DNA of 64,000 nucleotides from Crambe crambe (lineage: Eukaryota > Porifera > Demospongiae > Poecilosclerida > Crambeidae). The notes under the pieces are model-generated. The model did not search any database and was not told where the DNA came from. It worked only from the letters and a program-made list of their open reading frames with translations. The DNA lies in assembly GCA_963924555.1 (NCBI GenBank), contig OZ004590.1:2705001-2769000 (forward strand), written 5' to 3'. The stretch's first letter is position 1. Each line of letters opens with the position of its first letter. Positions 1 to 15,188 of this stretch are shown here, in pieces. Both the position numbers and the translations under genes were made by a program.

Positions 1-3000
1 CTAAAAGGTTTAGGATGATTTTCATCATATTTATCTTGCAATTGTTGGTCAGAGAGACTTACTTTCCACATAGGGTCCTTCCTTTGGGTGCTCCCTGACT
101 TTTAAGTTGTGCAGTTGCTGGTTTTTGTTGGGTGTGGACGTTGGTGCCTGAAGCAAGTCCCGTACCTTTTCGTTGTAGATTTCCATGTAGCTGCATGTGT
201 GTGAGTGAGGGAGGCAAAGACGAAAGGAGAGGAAAAGAAAGGTAGTGAGGAAGGGAAAGACAGAAGGAGAGGAAAAGAAAGAGAGGGACGAATTGGTACA
301 GGGAAGGGAAGAGGAAAGTTATTAAAGAAGGGGAGGGAGAGAATAGAAAGAGAGATAGAATTGAAGGAGAAGAGCCAGAAGAGGAGAATGAAGGAGGGGA
401 GATTGAGTGAGGAAGAGGAGAGGGAATAAGGGGAGGAATAGATAATTATGATGCAAGCATGTGTTTAGCACACATGGAACACAGGGCAGTGGCTATAAAT
501 GGAAGAACTAAGCTCTACTACTCAACATAAACTGCATTGCATACTACACTTCTCTTGCCACAACAAAGGAAAGTTTATATTAATGTGTATGCTTCAGTAA
601 TCCCAATAGTGTGGCTAACCGGTCAGTGCACTCATATCAATGCCCACCACAATCTAATGGAGAACAAATTGGTACCTACCCTCAACTTCTACTTCTTCAA
701 GTAACGATGTGTGCAGTGGACTATATGGATTAAAGGACATCATATTCCCACCTCTTCCCCCCAACCCTCTGATGAATACATCATGAGCAACCTTCCTGGA
801 AGTGACCCTCCATGTGACCACCTTCAGGAGCCAATACTATGTCACTGGAAGACAGTGACACTTCTCTTACAGTGTAAGACAAGCCACAATATGGTCCCAA
901 GCTTCCAGGAACATCCCAAAGGCTTTTAACTACATCATGATTTATACTTATTGTAAATTTATGGGTAAGTTAATTAGTAGAACTTCATGACACATAAAAC
1001 CACCACTATGAAATTTATACCCTGTCCATAATCCACTTTAACAGTCAACCCAAAGAGATATTCAACACAATATGGCCATCTTGTCAATGTTCCCTTTGTC
1101 TGCTCCGGATTCAGCTATATTGTCATCAGGGTAATCCTTATTATTAATACCATTTAATCACAATACTGGTCACTGGTCATCAATTTCAGTTTGGGGAAGT
1201 GGCCAAACAAGATAATTAATAACTAATTAATTTATGCTTTGTTATTGTATAATGCTAACTAAACACACACACCACCTCTTAAGTGTTTGTGAGTGTTTAG
1301 TTTCTAGGAGATACGTCCATTAGTATGTATTATCAATGCTCTGGTGACAGTCAACTACATTGATAGAGCTAGAAATAAATCACTGGTCACTTTCCAACCA
1401 TTTCTTGGAAATGGACCACCAAATTTCAGTATTACAGGATATTGAGTGTCCGACCAAATCTTTATGATGATAAATCAAATTGAGTGTCTTACTTCCATAT
1501 ATATAAATACACACACAATTCCATCTCTTACTTATTTACCTAGCTTCAACTCTGTACTTGACATTTCTCTTGCTGCCATTCTCGATATGAGCAAACAAAC
1601 TCTGAAATGAAACAAACTGTCAATGCTTGTTTTCGTAACACATGCAGTCATGCACCAATGTTTATCTTTTTACGTACCTCACATATTCTTGGGATCAGCC
1701 CTGGGTTCTCCTGCAAGACATTATAGTCACAGTGAGTATACATACATGTTATATGATCTAAATTCCAGTACCTAATGAAATAAAAGGTAAATTTTCTACA
1801 ATGGCATTATCCTAAGCTCATGTCAATATAAAGAGGTTTCTATTGTACATGCATTCATTGTACATACATTCAATACAATCATAACTATTGAAAAGGGCAT
1901 CAACTACGTACATGGAGTTACCGAGTACATTATTAGAATGGGATAGGGCAAATCTTTTGTGGCTCTTGCATTTTTTTAAAAAAATTTTTCGGTACACAAA
2001 ATATGTGGTCCACTTTTTTTTTGCTAAACCATCCCATGAAAAATAATGTCTAGACTAGTATTGGAAGGCTCCATTCTATTGTGAAGGACTCAAAGAGTCC
2101 AAGTATACACACGTTGGGTACATGCATACCTCAGACCCCATCATGGTGTGTGTTTTTCCCGAGCCAGTCTGCCCGTAGGCAAAGACACAGGCGTTATAGC
2201 CTTGGAAGGCAGACTCCAGCACAGACTTGCCAAGGTCCTCGTAAACCTACGTAGATGTGTGAGTGCACATGGAGATGAAATATTAACACATGGCCGAGGT
2301 GAAAGATAGCAACACATGAAGGCACATAAGACGTGGCATTCCGTGAAAGATACCACATCCAGCTCGGCTATCAGCACATGAAAAGTGAAACATAGTGCTA
2401 TCAGCACACGAAGGTGAAAGCACACGAAACCATGATTTTTTTACATATGTAGGTCCTCCCTTTTAAAATCCCTATAGCTAAGCCCTAATCCCTATAGTTA
2501 CCATGTATTATTATCAGCCCATTATTTTATCATCACAGTCACTATGGTTAGTATTATTGGTTTATACACATGCACCATAGGATGAACCCATCTCCGGCAC
2601 CTGCTCAAGCCTAAGGTAGAGTTATAATTTGAAGGGAACAGGCAACAATCGAGTAATATAGTTAGTACTCTGTAACATCATGGTATGGGCAAACACCTAA
2701 AAATTAGAAATCTAGCCTATGGGAAAACACTTGATTGGTCTCCAGCATTGGCTCTATTTTTTTTCCATGAAATGATTGTAAAGGCAATGACCAAGTAAGT
2801 AGAGTTATTCTGAGCTACTCTTGCTGCCCCATACACGAATCATTAGTTAATTGCTCTACCTGTTCCTGAGTGATGAAGTGCGAGTCTTGAGAGTCCACCG
2901 ACCAGTACGAGTGGTCGTATTCAAACTCCTTGGAGTCATCTCTGGTCTCACCCACAGCTATACCACTCACCGTCTGAATTGTTTAATAATAATAATCATT

Positions 3001-4284
3001 TAAACGATGAATAAAATATCTTCATGCCTTGATCTGAATCACTACATTATAATCATGATCATGTCAGATGGTTCCTTCCGCCAAGTGACCTTGATACGTA
3101 TATGGCAGCTGGTAGCAATGAATTTGCAGGTATTTGCAATATCACATGTCCTAAGTCCCAGATTAGAATATATTTAGTTCCCTATGGGGACTGGCATGTT
3201 CTGCCAGTATAGTTTCGGGAATAATAGGTCAGGAAGCATATTAATAGGCTATGGAAAGTGATCTTGAATGTATTTATCATGAGTGCCTAGCCTAGCTTGA
3301 CCAAACTTGTTTGCTAGTGAGATAGATAGCTAGTCTTTAAAATACATATGACATCGGCTACGAGCATAATTAAAGAAGAGTGGGTCAGTGAAAAAGGAAT
3401 AATACAGCTGGAATTAAAGAATGCATAATGTGCCAGTCCCTTGTGATAGTTATTGTATTTTTGCTAAATGGACCTATGATTATTGGGTACCATGACTTCC
3501 CGTGTGTTGTGTGCCAGCATGATTTAACTCACATAGCTAGACAGAATATTAACTTCCACATCATGCATAGTGTGAGTCAGGATACAGTGTACCCATCAGC
3601 ACCAATATTTACCACTTACTTTAAAAAGAATCGTCGATTTGTTTCGCATTTCCACTGCTATCTTCGTCCCCAGATCCACTTCCCTGATGTGAGCAAAGAC
3701 ATTGCAATTATTCTACAGACCATAGCTGTATTTTATAGCTATTTCTACTACAAGATGTTAATTTCAGTCACATCCACCTCCCAGGTGTGAGCAAAGACAT
3801 TGCAGTGTATAGCTATTTCTAGGAAATAAGGAAGACTTTTGTTCAAACAACATCCACTGATAACTCGTGAAATATACTGTATTTCTCCCAAAAAAGTGTA
3901 AATGCAGTGTTTATCACACCTGCCAGGAATTGATAGTAACTATCTTCAACAGGTATTATTTTCATATGCACAGGCTGGGGAAGTGGCAGAGAGGACTATG
4001 GTGTCAATCATGCATGATGGGGATTTTAATCATACGAACACAATGGCATCAAGCTAGAATCTATCACGTACACAGACACTTTGCTTCCTCTGTAAGATTG
4101 TAGCGAGGTAGATATGCACGACAGCCAGTCAACTAGCTAGCTAGCTACAATCCTTCATTCTGTGTCAGTGATCATGGATATGATCCATGGTGTGATTAGG
4201 TAGTAGGAACTGACTAGCTACATTATGTTCAGCTTACCTTTGTGAAAGAGGTCTCACACGCACTGCGACTTGTACGTTACTCAT
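1..4284 (-). CDS. Kinesin-3 family motor protein, 5' part of gene
   Basis: Microtubule motor gene read leftward and cut by the left edge. Seven exons with GT-AG borders and matching phases: 4284-4238, 3683-3620, 2973-2860, 2246-2130, 1710-1678, 1601-1540 and 190-63. The start is [16 protein letters not shown], the usual kinesin beta-1 opening. Exon 4 (2246-2130) carries the P-loop [15 protein letters not shown]. The next exons give [10 protein letters not shown], then [14 protein letters not shown]. The last visible exon ends [15 protein letters not shown], diagnostic of kinesin-3; the [11 protein letters not shown] form is closest to the KIF16B/Klp98A group as I remember it, while AFQGYNAC and MEIYNEK also fit KIF13. 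About 188 residues of the motor domain are visible; switch I, switch II and the cargo tail lie outside. Introns reach 1.35 kb (191-1539). Family assignment is firm, subfamily is inference. Confidence 0.9.
205..440. repeat. 236-bp purine-rich tract in a kinesin intron
   Basis: Almost uninterrupted A/G on the plus strand, dominated by gga, gaaa and aagg motifs. It lies inside kinesin intron 191-1539. On the transcribed (minus) sense it is a very long pyrimidine tract ending about 15 bases before the 3' splice site of the exon at 190-63. An open frame crosses it but its Glu/Lys/Arg-only translation is a by-product of composition. Confidence 0.8.
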
Positions 4285-4358
4285 GATGAAAGCGTTAGAT
4301 GAATCACTTGCTTCTCTCGATAAAGACAAGCAACCAGAATCAAGAGGCGGGGCGCCGC
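4285..4358. promoter_or_regulatory. Shared bidirectional promoter region
   Basis: The kinesin start codon (4284, leftward) and the methyltransferase start codon (4359, rightward) are separated by 74 bp, so initiation signals of both genes must overlap here or inside the other gene's first exon. An in-frame upstream ATG at 4299 would shrink the gap to 14 bp. No TATA box is evident; a short GC-rich patch (gaggcggggcgccgc) sits just before 4359. Confidence 0.5.
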
Positions 4359-6915
4359 ATGGGCAAGATTATTGCTCATGCGCAAAGTTTTACTTTTATG
4401 ACAACACCCCTTTCGATAATGGGTCTTGCAAAAGATATACCGTACTTCATCTTTAGTCTTATTTGTGGAATTCTAGGTGTTGCAGGTCCGCCAACTGTGA
4501 GTCTATCTATGATCTAGCTCAACTATAAATTTTTTGTAATGTAATGAGCATGAGGCCAAGCAAATGAATAGCTATTCAATCACCTCCAGTCCCTCATGGA
4601 ATTTTGTCAGCAAATAAGTTTTGAGGAGGCAATTTTTAGCCCAACCTCCATCGATTGAGTAAATCTTCATCAGAATAATGGGCTATTTTTGGCTAGAATT
4701 ATTGTTGAATATTGACCTCCCTCCCTCATGGAAATCTGAAACTTGTGTGATGGGCAAATGTAGTTAATGCATGCCCTAAGTTGTCTCAAGTATTAAACTA
4801 AAGTACTCATTATGCAGATGACAATTTTCCTATTGAATATCATAATTCCTATCACTGTTGATCACTCCCCATCCTGGCACAACCCTCCTCGCCTGATCAC
4901 ATGGCCGTTGCTGAATAATATTCTCCTTCTTCTAAGCTTTGGATTCCAACACAGGTATGCAACTAGCGGTGGTATGGTTATTTATTAAGATGACAGACAA
5001 AAGAAACAGCTAAATAAGTCACTGTAGCTGTGTCACTGGAACCACATTCATTCAAGTGGTGATATTTATTGCTGCACATAGCCACTACGTAGCTGCATGG
5101 GACATTCAAGTACAGGATGAGGGGTTTGCTAGAGAAATCAGTTTGAAGTTTTGGTAGTCCTTTGTTTCTTCATAGCTACACATGGTTCGTGGTCTGTGAG
5201 GTGCAAGTTACATGGCCAGATAGTCTATAAGTTAGTAGTACTAGTAGCTAAACCACAGACAAGATTAGATATTTTCTGGCCACCACATACAGTGGGGGAC
5301 TATCACACGGATTTTTGCTTGTTGGTTTGTTTTCCTACAGTTCCATGGTGCGTGGACCAGTAAAGAAGTTCCTACGTTTGTTCTTTTCTGAGGATTACTA
5401 TAAGTCATTATATGTCGGCTATTCTGGACTGCATTTGCTTGGTGTTTTGTACTTATGGACTCCTATGCCATATCTACTGTGGGACGTTCAAAACACACTG
5501 ATAAGACTGATCATCAATAGTGAGTGAATTATTAATATATACCTGAAGCAATCACATTATGTGACATCTAGATTCTCCACACCTTTTCTAGAAGGAACAG
5601 ACTAGTTGATTTAGTTTCATTAGTTAGTAGCTGCATAATTTCATTGACCACATCATCCCCTTGGGTTGTTGGTAAGGGGTTCACAACTGCACATGCACAC
5701 AGTTCAGATCATCCCTTGAGTTGTTGGTAAAGGGTTTACAACTGCACATGCACACATTTCATTGATCAGATCCTTGGGTTGTTGGTAAAAAGGTTCATAA
5801 CTGCACATGCACATATTTCATTGATCAGATCCTTGGGTTGTTGGTAAATGGTTCACAACTGTACATGCACACATTTCATTTCTTGCAGTTTTGATTAATG
5901 TGGACCTCACAATGCTCATGCTGACAATTATTTACTTTGATCCATTCGAATTGTTTGCACTTCAAAGAGCTTTGGATCGACTCTTTAAACGGTATAGCTA
6001 TAACATGTGTGACAGTCCCAGGTTATTATCCCGTTTTTATTAGCTTAATTGAATGGACAATTTCTCAAACTGAAAATTGTCCCAAACATCTGTTATGTGT
6101 TCTATAATGGTTGAACTATCTCTATAGCAAATTTCAAGACCTAGGTCACTAGTAGTCATGAGTATGGACAGCTAAAGTGGCCAGGAATCAAAGACAGTGT
6201 GTCTAACATTTGATTTCTACCTGGGATTGTCACATGTTAAAAAATTTTCATAAATTATCTATTCTTCACACAACAGCGAGAAAAAGAAGAATGAAGTTAA
6301 ACTGATAACCACTGGCCTCTACAAGATGACAAGGCATCCAATGTACACGTTTCTCTTTATCGGATTCTGGCTTGCTCCCACAATGGTAATTAATTTCACT
6401 AGCTAATTGTGCTTTTTCAAGTTACAAGACCACCTGACTCAAGAGCCAGTAAGTGTTCAACTGTTCCATCAAGCTAGCCTTAGCCCTAGTCACCTTTAGC
6501 TTTCTTTTCTTTTTCGATGCAAGCAGTGAGATCGAGAGATCAAGGGTTTACTGAGTTGTGAGATTGAGAGATCAAGGGTTTACTGAGTTGTGAAGCAGTA
6601 CTCTAAGTCTGCTGCTGTGTTGAAAAGTTGTTTCTATTATGCTTATCCAGTAAGTAGCTACATGTACTAATCCAAACTAGCTGTATGCCCATCATATTAC
6701 TTTTACCAATCAGCAAATTTTCTTGTCTCTCATTACAGTCGATAGGTCGTGCTCTGTTTTGTGGCGTTATGACAACATATGTACTGTTTGCTGTGGAGTT
6801 CTATGAAGAACCACTTTTAGTGGAGATATTTGGACAACAGTATGTCGACTACATGAAGACAACGCCACGATACATTCCCAACATTATGCCACTCATCGGT
6901 AAAAAGACAGACTGA
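4359..6915 (+). CDS. Membrane methyltransferase-like protein (NnrU/MddA/ICMT superfamily)
   Basis: Six exons: 4359-4496, 4818-4954, 5341-5519, 5889-5991, 6277-6385 and 6739-6915, all GT-AG with matching phases, giving 280 aa. Exon 1 opens with a hydrophobic helix (IPYFIFSLICGILGVAG), and further membrane-like segments lie in exons 2 to 6. Splicing exon 2 to 3 creates FGFQHSSMVRGPVKKF, the QHSxMxR motif of the MddA/NnrU group. Exon 5 gives TTGLYKMTRHPMYTFLFIGFW, the RHPMY signature of the ICMT/PEMT S-adenosylmethionine-dependent methyltransferase fold, and exon 6 carries the paired glutamates (EFYEEPLL) before FGQQYVDYM. Bacterial MddA methylates methanethiol to dimethyl sulfide; nuclear-envelope nurim is another relative. 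I infer a multi-pass membrane methyltransferase; the substrate is unknown. Start 4359 is preferred; 4299 is in frame and adds 20 residues. Confidence 0.8.
5641..5880. repeat. Four-copy minisatellite in methyltransferase intron 3
   Basis: About four imperfect copies of a 57-60 bp unit with the core ccttgggttgttggtaa and the tail aactgcacatgcacacattt. The last copy runs directly into the 3' splice site of the exon at 5889. Confidence 0.85.
6526..6594. repeat. Direct repeat, two copies of about 34 bp
   Basis: The string gagagatcaagggtttactgagttgtga occurs twice in tandem within intron 5 of the methyltransferase gene. No coding potential. Confidence 0.8.
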
Positions 6916-11357
<4,442 letters not shown>

Positions 11358-11491
11358 CAGCATAGCTATAATGTTATTATACTCAGTGTTCATTCAATTA
11401 TGTCATTGAAATTCTACACTTACCACATACCAAGAAAAGGACAAGCTATTGAAAACTCACTCACTAACTGAAACAGCTACAGTGAACTCCC

Positions 11492-11602
11492 TCTAATCAG
11501 GACCCCTGAAGTGAGGTCACCCCTATATTCTAATCAGGACCCCTGAAGTGAGGTCACCCCTATATTCTAATCAGGACCCCTGAAGTGAGGTCACCCCTAT
11601 AT
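11492..11602. repeat. 37-bp tandem repeat, three exact copies
   Basis: The unit begins tctaatcaggacccctgaag and continues with tgaggtcacccctatat. Copies start at 11492, 11529 and 11566. It lies 135 bp after the SRP54 stop codon, probably in or just past the 3' untranslated region. A related aatcaggaccc string occurs near 9100. Confidence 0.9.
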
Positions 11603-12489
11603 TCGATTGTAAAAAGTGGTCTGAGGTCACCAATGTAATCAGGGCACTTTGATTCTGCTGGCCCCAAAGTAGGAGTCCACTGTATATTAGCCAACCAACA
11701 ATCGATTGCATGTTTAATTGTTGAAACAGTTTGCTTGCATGTATCATAAGCAAGATATTATCATGATCTTAATATACATGTACTTAGCTTACAACAGCCA
11801 ATCTCACATCAGATCAGCTACAAGATGTATAGTTATTCTTGGTCTCAGACAGTGAGTCACATCAGATGGGAGATACTACACTGAGTGATTTGGACAGTGA
11901 TTTACGAGATTTACGAGACTTGGTTGCAACCTCCCAGCTCTATCATCACCTCCCACTGCTACATACCCCCTCCTACTCCCTCTCCACCTCAGTTTCCAGA
12001 TATTCATGCACTTGTAGCTGAGCACTTAGCACACTAGTAGCAATGAGCCTCATAGTATGTGCAAAATTTAATAATGATATTCATTGCCCTTAATTGGAAT
12101 GTTGGCATAGGAATGTAAACCCAATACATAAATCTGTACTTGGTGTGCATATAAAGGAGTGAATTGCAGTAGTATGGTAGCTATGCAACCTTTATCTTCT
12201 AGAGTTTATACTCTACAATTTCTAAATTTTTGGAAAGCCTGTGAGGCTTGCTGTCAGCTATGACATCTTTGAAATTTAAATCACTATTTTGAAGTTCTGA
12301 ACTTTTTATCTTGGCTAAGCAAAGGCATGTTCTATTTTAGCACATGTTTTCCCTTATGCAATATTTTTACTTGGGAGTTTAAATTCATCCTCTGGCTCAG
12401 TGCTACTAACTAGTGATAAAGAACAGCTGTAACTTGTAGCTAGCTATAATGTAGCTATTACTTGAATTAGCTAAACAACTCACAGAGAC
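11603..12489. other. Intergenic, no clear gene; possible coding relic at 11,839-12,021
   Basis: Mostly AT-rich. Around 11,839-12,021 a Ser/Asp/Leu-rich plus-strand frame (TTLSDLDSDLRDLRDL) is followed in another frame by a Pro-rich stretch ending DIHALVAEHLAH and a stop. This could be a frameshifted coding relic or chance. The block at 12,150-12,280 (gtatggtagctatgca ... aagcctgtgaggcttgct) recurs at 30,345-30,480 and is therefore a dispersed repeat. Confidence 0.3.
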
Positions 12490-13111
12490 CTAGCACAATA
12501 TGGTCATTGATTTTGATGTTCCCATACCAGTATTAGCTATATTGCTTGATGTGGGACCAATTATTGGTATCTATTATGTTGGTATAGCTACCTATAAACT
12601 CATGCAAATAGCAGTAAATTATATAGTTTATATCTTCTCAAGGTACTGTACACCATGTAAAGAAAAATAATCATACATCTGTGATATGAATCAACATCAT
12701 TCACAGGACCCTTGTCTCCACCCAAGTTAGAACCACCTTAAGAAGCCTGATGGCGTGACAGTATATTATAGTGCTATGGAAGTGATGTGGGATGCCATCT
12801 AGATATTTTTGTGTGGTAAAGTGTGATACTCTTTACAAACTAGCATTGATATTACTCTCTAATTATGTGTATAATTATTCGTGGGTTTATGTTCATCCTG
12901 AACTAGTTCTTTTTGTGTAAGTATTAATTTTGTCAGTTGCCATCTGCGTAATGCTGCTATCACTAAGTTACCACACTTATCCACTTCATACTCCAGCCTA
13001 GCTCCAGCTGCATTGGTGAGTGTGCTAAGTACAATGGTCTGCTTGTCCCACACTCTTAGTGAACAGGGTTTCATACAGTGGAAGGGGAAAGGGGGGACCA
13101 CCTCTGATTGA

Positions 13112-13147
<36 letters not shown>

Positions 13148-15188
13148 ACCAGTCTTAAAATTTCTAATATAGCATATTTTCTCACACAAGCATGCCCACT
13201 GCATAGTCCCCCTCTATCCAAAATTCCTGTATGAAACTCTGTCACTTGTACAGTGCCATTTAGGCATCCACCCCCTGAGCTTCATTTCAGGATTGACACA
13301 ATAGCTGCAGATATCCTCTGCAGTAGGAATGAGGCTGCACGCTTATCCTCAGTCTGCTGTCTGATCCCTCAAACTCCTTCAGAAACTGGGCCAATTGCTC
13401 CTGACTGGCAATTATCTTCTTTTGTTTATATTCCTTTTGTTCTTGTTTTTTGTTTGTTTGCTTAACAGTTTTTTTTATTATTATGCAAATACAAACATAA
13501 AATTAAAAACATTACATGATAAAAAAACAAAAAAACAAAACAAAAAAACAACAACAAAAAAACAAACAAAAACAACAACAATGAATATTATTATGAGAAA
13601 TATAATGTAAGAATGATTATGCATATAGAGTAAGACCTCAAATGAAGTGTTAGCTATAGCCTATTTCAGTTTTGATAGAATACTTACGTACTACACATCC
13701 AGTCTGTTTTCAGTGATAATGTTCTCTTAAAATAATGATAACTTGTGATGACTGGTTCAATACCTGTAGATATAATATATTTTCACTAGCAGGTAGTAAA
13801 TCATAGTTGTGACGAATCAAACTTACCATAGCTATAATTATTCACATTCATTAATCACATGACATAGTTATGGAGAATCCAGATTGATTGCTTTATTCAA
13901 AAGGTGTATAGTTAGAAGAGCTATCTGCAGTGGCACCTTTATTTGTTAGCTAAGCAACTTTCTATTATCTGACATGTGCAATTGATAGATGATAGGCTGT
14001 TGAGCCAGATTTGGAGAATATACACATAGGGAATGGGAGATTCTTGAATTTGATGCTTTAAATTGCTTTTTTCATTTGATCATTAATGAAAGTTGAATAG
14101 ACAATGACTCTAATCAAGTAGCGATTTAGCAGAAATAAACCAACAATGGTAAATCGATTTCAGGTGATATAATAAGCAATGTAGGCAAATATCCCCTTAC
14201 TTGTTTTGGCTGCTTAATATTCCAATAATCTGTAGCTAGAGAAGTGGACAAGAATAGTTCAGTAGCTGGTATCAATAAATCTGAAGCTGTTTCACACACG
14301 ATTGGCCGAAGAGGAAGGAACGCTGTTGTTGAAATGTTAATGTTATTTGGACACCAGATATTCAACATTAATTAATTTACACAGTCAGGTGGAAGTATAA
14401 AAAGTAAGTTATGAAAGCCACCAATTAATGGTTGATCCTGTCAAAATGTATATAACTAGTAGCTAGGAAAGGTTCACTCATTGCAAGAGTATAAGCAAAA
14501 AGGTATGTAGAATAAGTAAGTTCAGTGAAGTTATTATTCAGAACTCAGTTAGAAAGGGTAGCAAATGTTTATTAGAAAGCTCACTGCAAAAACAAGCAGA
14601 TGATAGCTAATCAACTTTTCATATGACAAGTGTAGTTTGAGATGAGGGATCAAGACGACACTCCATCGTGGAGAAGAGCCAGTCTTTAAAGTTGGATTTA
14701 GTTAATCGTAAAGTATGTCGAAACTCCATCACAGATTAGCAAACTTTTACTCATGAGATAACTGAATCTCAAAATGAGACAATGCTTCATTGTGGAGAAA
14801 AACAAAAACAAAAAAACAACAACAAAAAAAAACAAAAAACAAAACAAAACAGAGTGGCTATGTCATTCAGGTCTGCATTGATGATGGAAAGAGAAGAACT
14901 ATAGTTACATAAATTGGATCATATCATGATAACTAATTATGACTAGTGGCAGGTAAGATGATTTATTTTTCTTTCGATTTTTCGATTTTCTTTTTTATAG
15001 CTAATTATCTTGCTATAGATATATTTTCATTACTTGGAGCAAAATCAGTTACTGCATAAAGAGCAGGAAAAGAGAGGAAAAGGGGAGAAATGCAACCAAT
15101 AAGCAAGAATTTAGAATGCTAATAGTTGTGGGAGAAGCAAACAAACTAAACTACGTACAATAAGCCAGTGAATAGTGTAAGAATTAAG
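12490..15188. repeat. Duplicated 3' flank of ankyrin-kinase gene A (copy 1)
   Basis: Collinear, with small gaps, with 37,415-40,182, which flanks gene B in the same position. Shared landmarks: gggaccaattattggtatct (12,553 / 37,437), tggtctgcttgtcccacact (13,033 / 37,891), gatttagcagaaataaacca (about 14,123 / 39,121), and tttactcatgagataactga just before each gene. No convincing gene. It includes a 32-C run (13,114-13,145) and a segment (about 13,270-13,415) that is inverted relative to copy 2. The minus-strand frame at 12,859-13,245 reads through the C run as poly-Gly and is not credited as a gene. Confidence 0.8.
13114..13145. repeat. Homopolymer run of 32 C
   Basis: Thirty-two consecutive C on the plus strand (G on the other), capable of G-quadruplex or i-motif formation, and liable to length error in sequencing. 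Confidence 0.9.

Noticed and set aside
205..429. 74-codon plus-strand frame of Glu, Lys, Arg and Gly
   Set aside because: It arises from a purine-only tract inside a kinesin intron and has no protein-like pattern.
12859..13245. 128-codon minus-strand frame with poly-Gly
   Set aside because: The glycine run is the 32-C homopolymer and the frame is not kept in the duplicated copy at 37,900.
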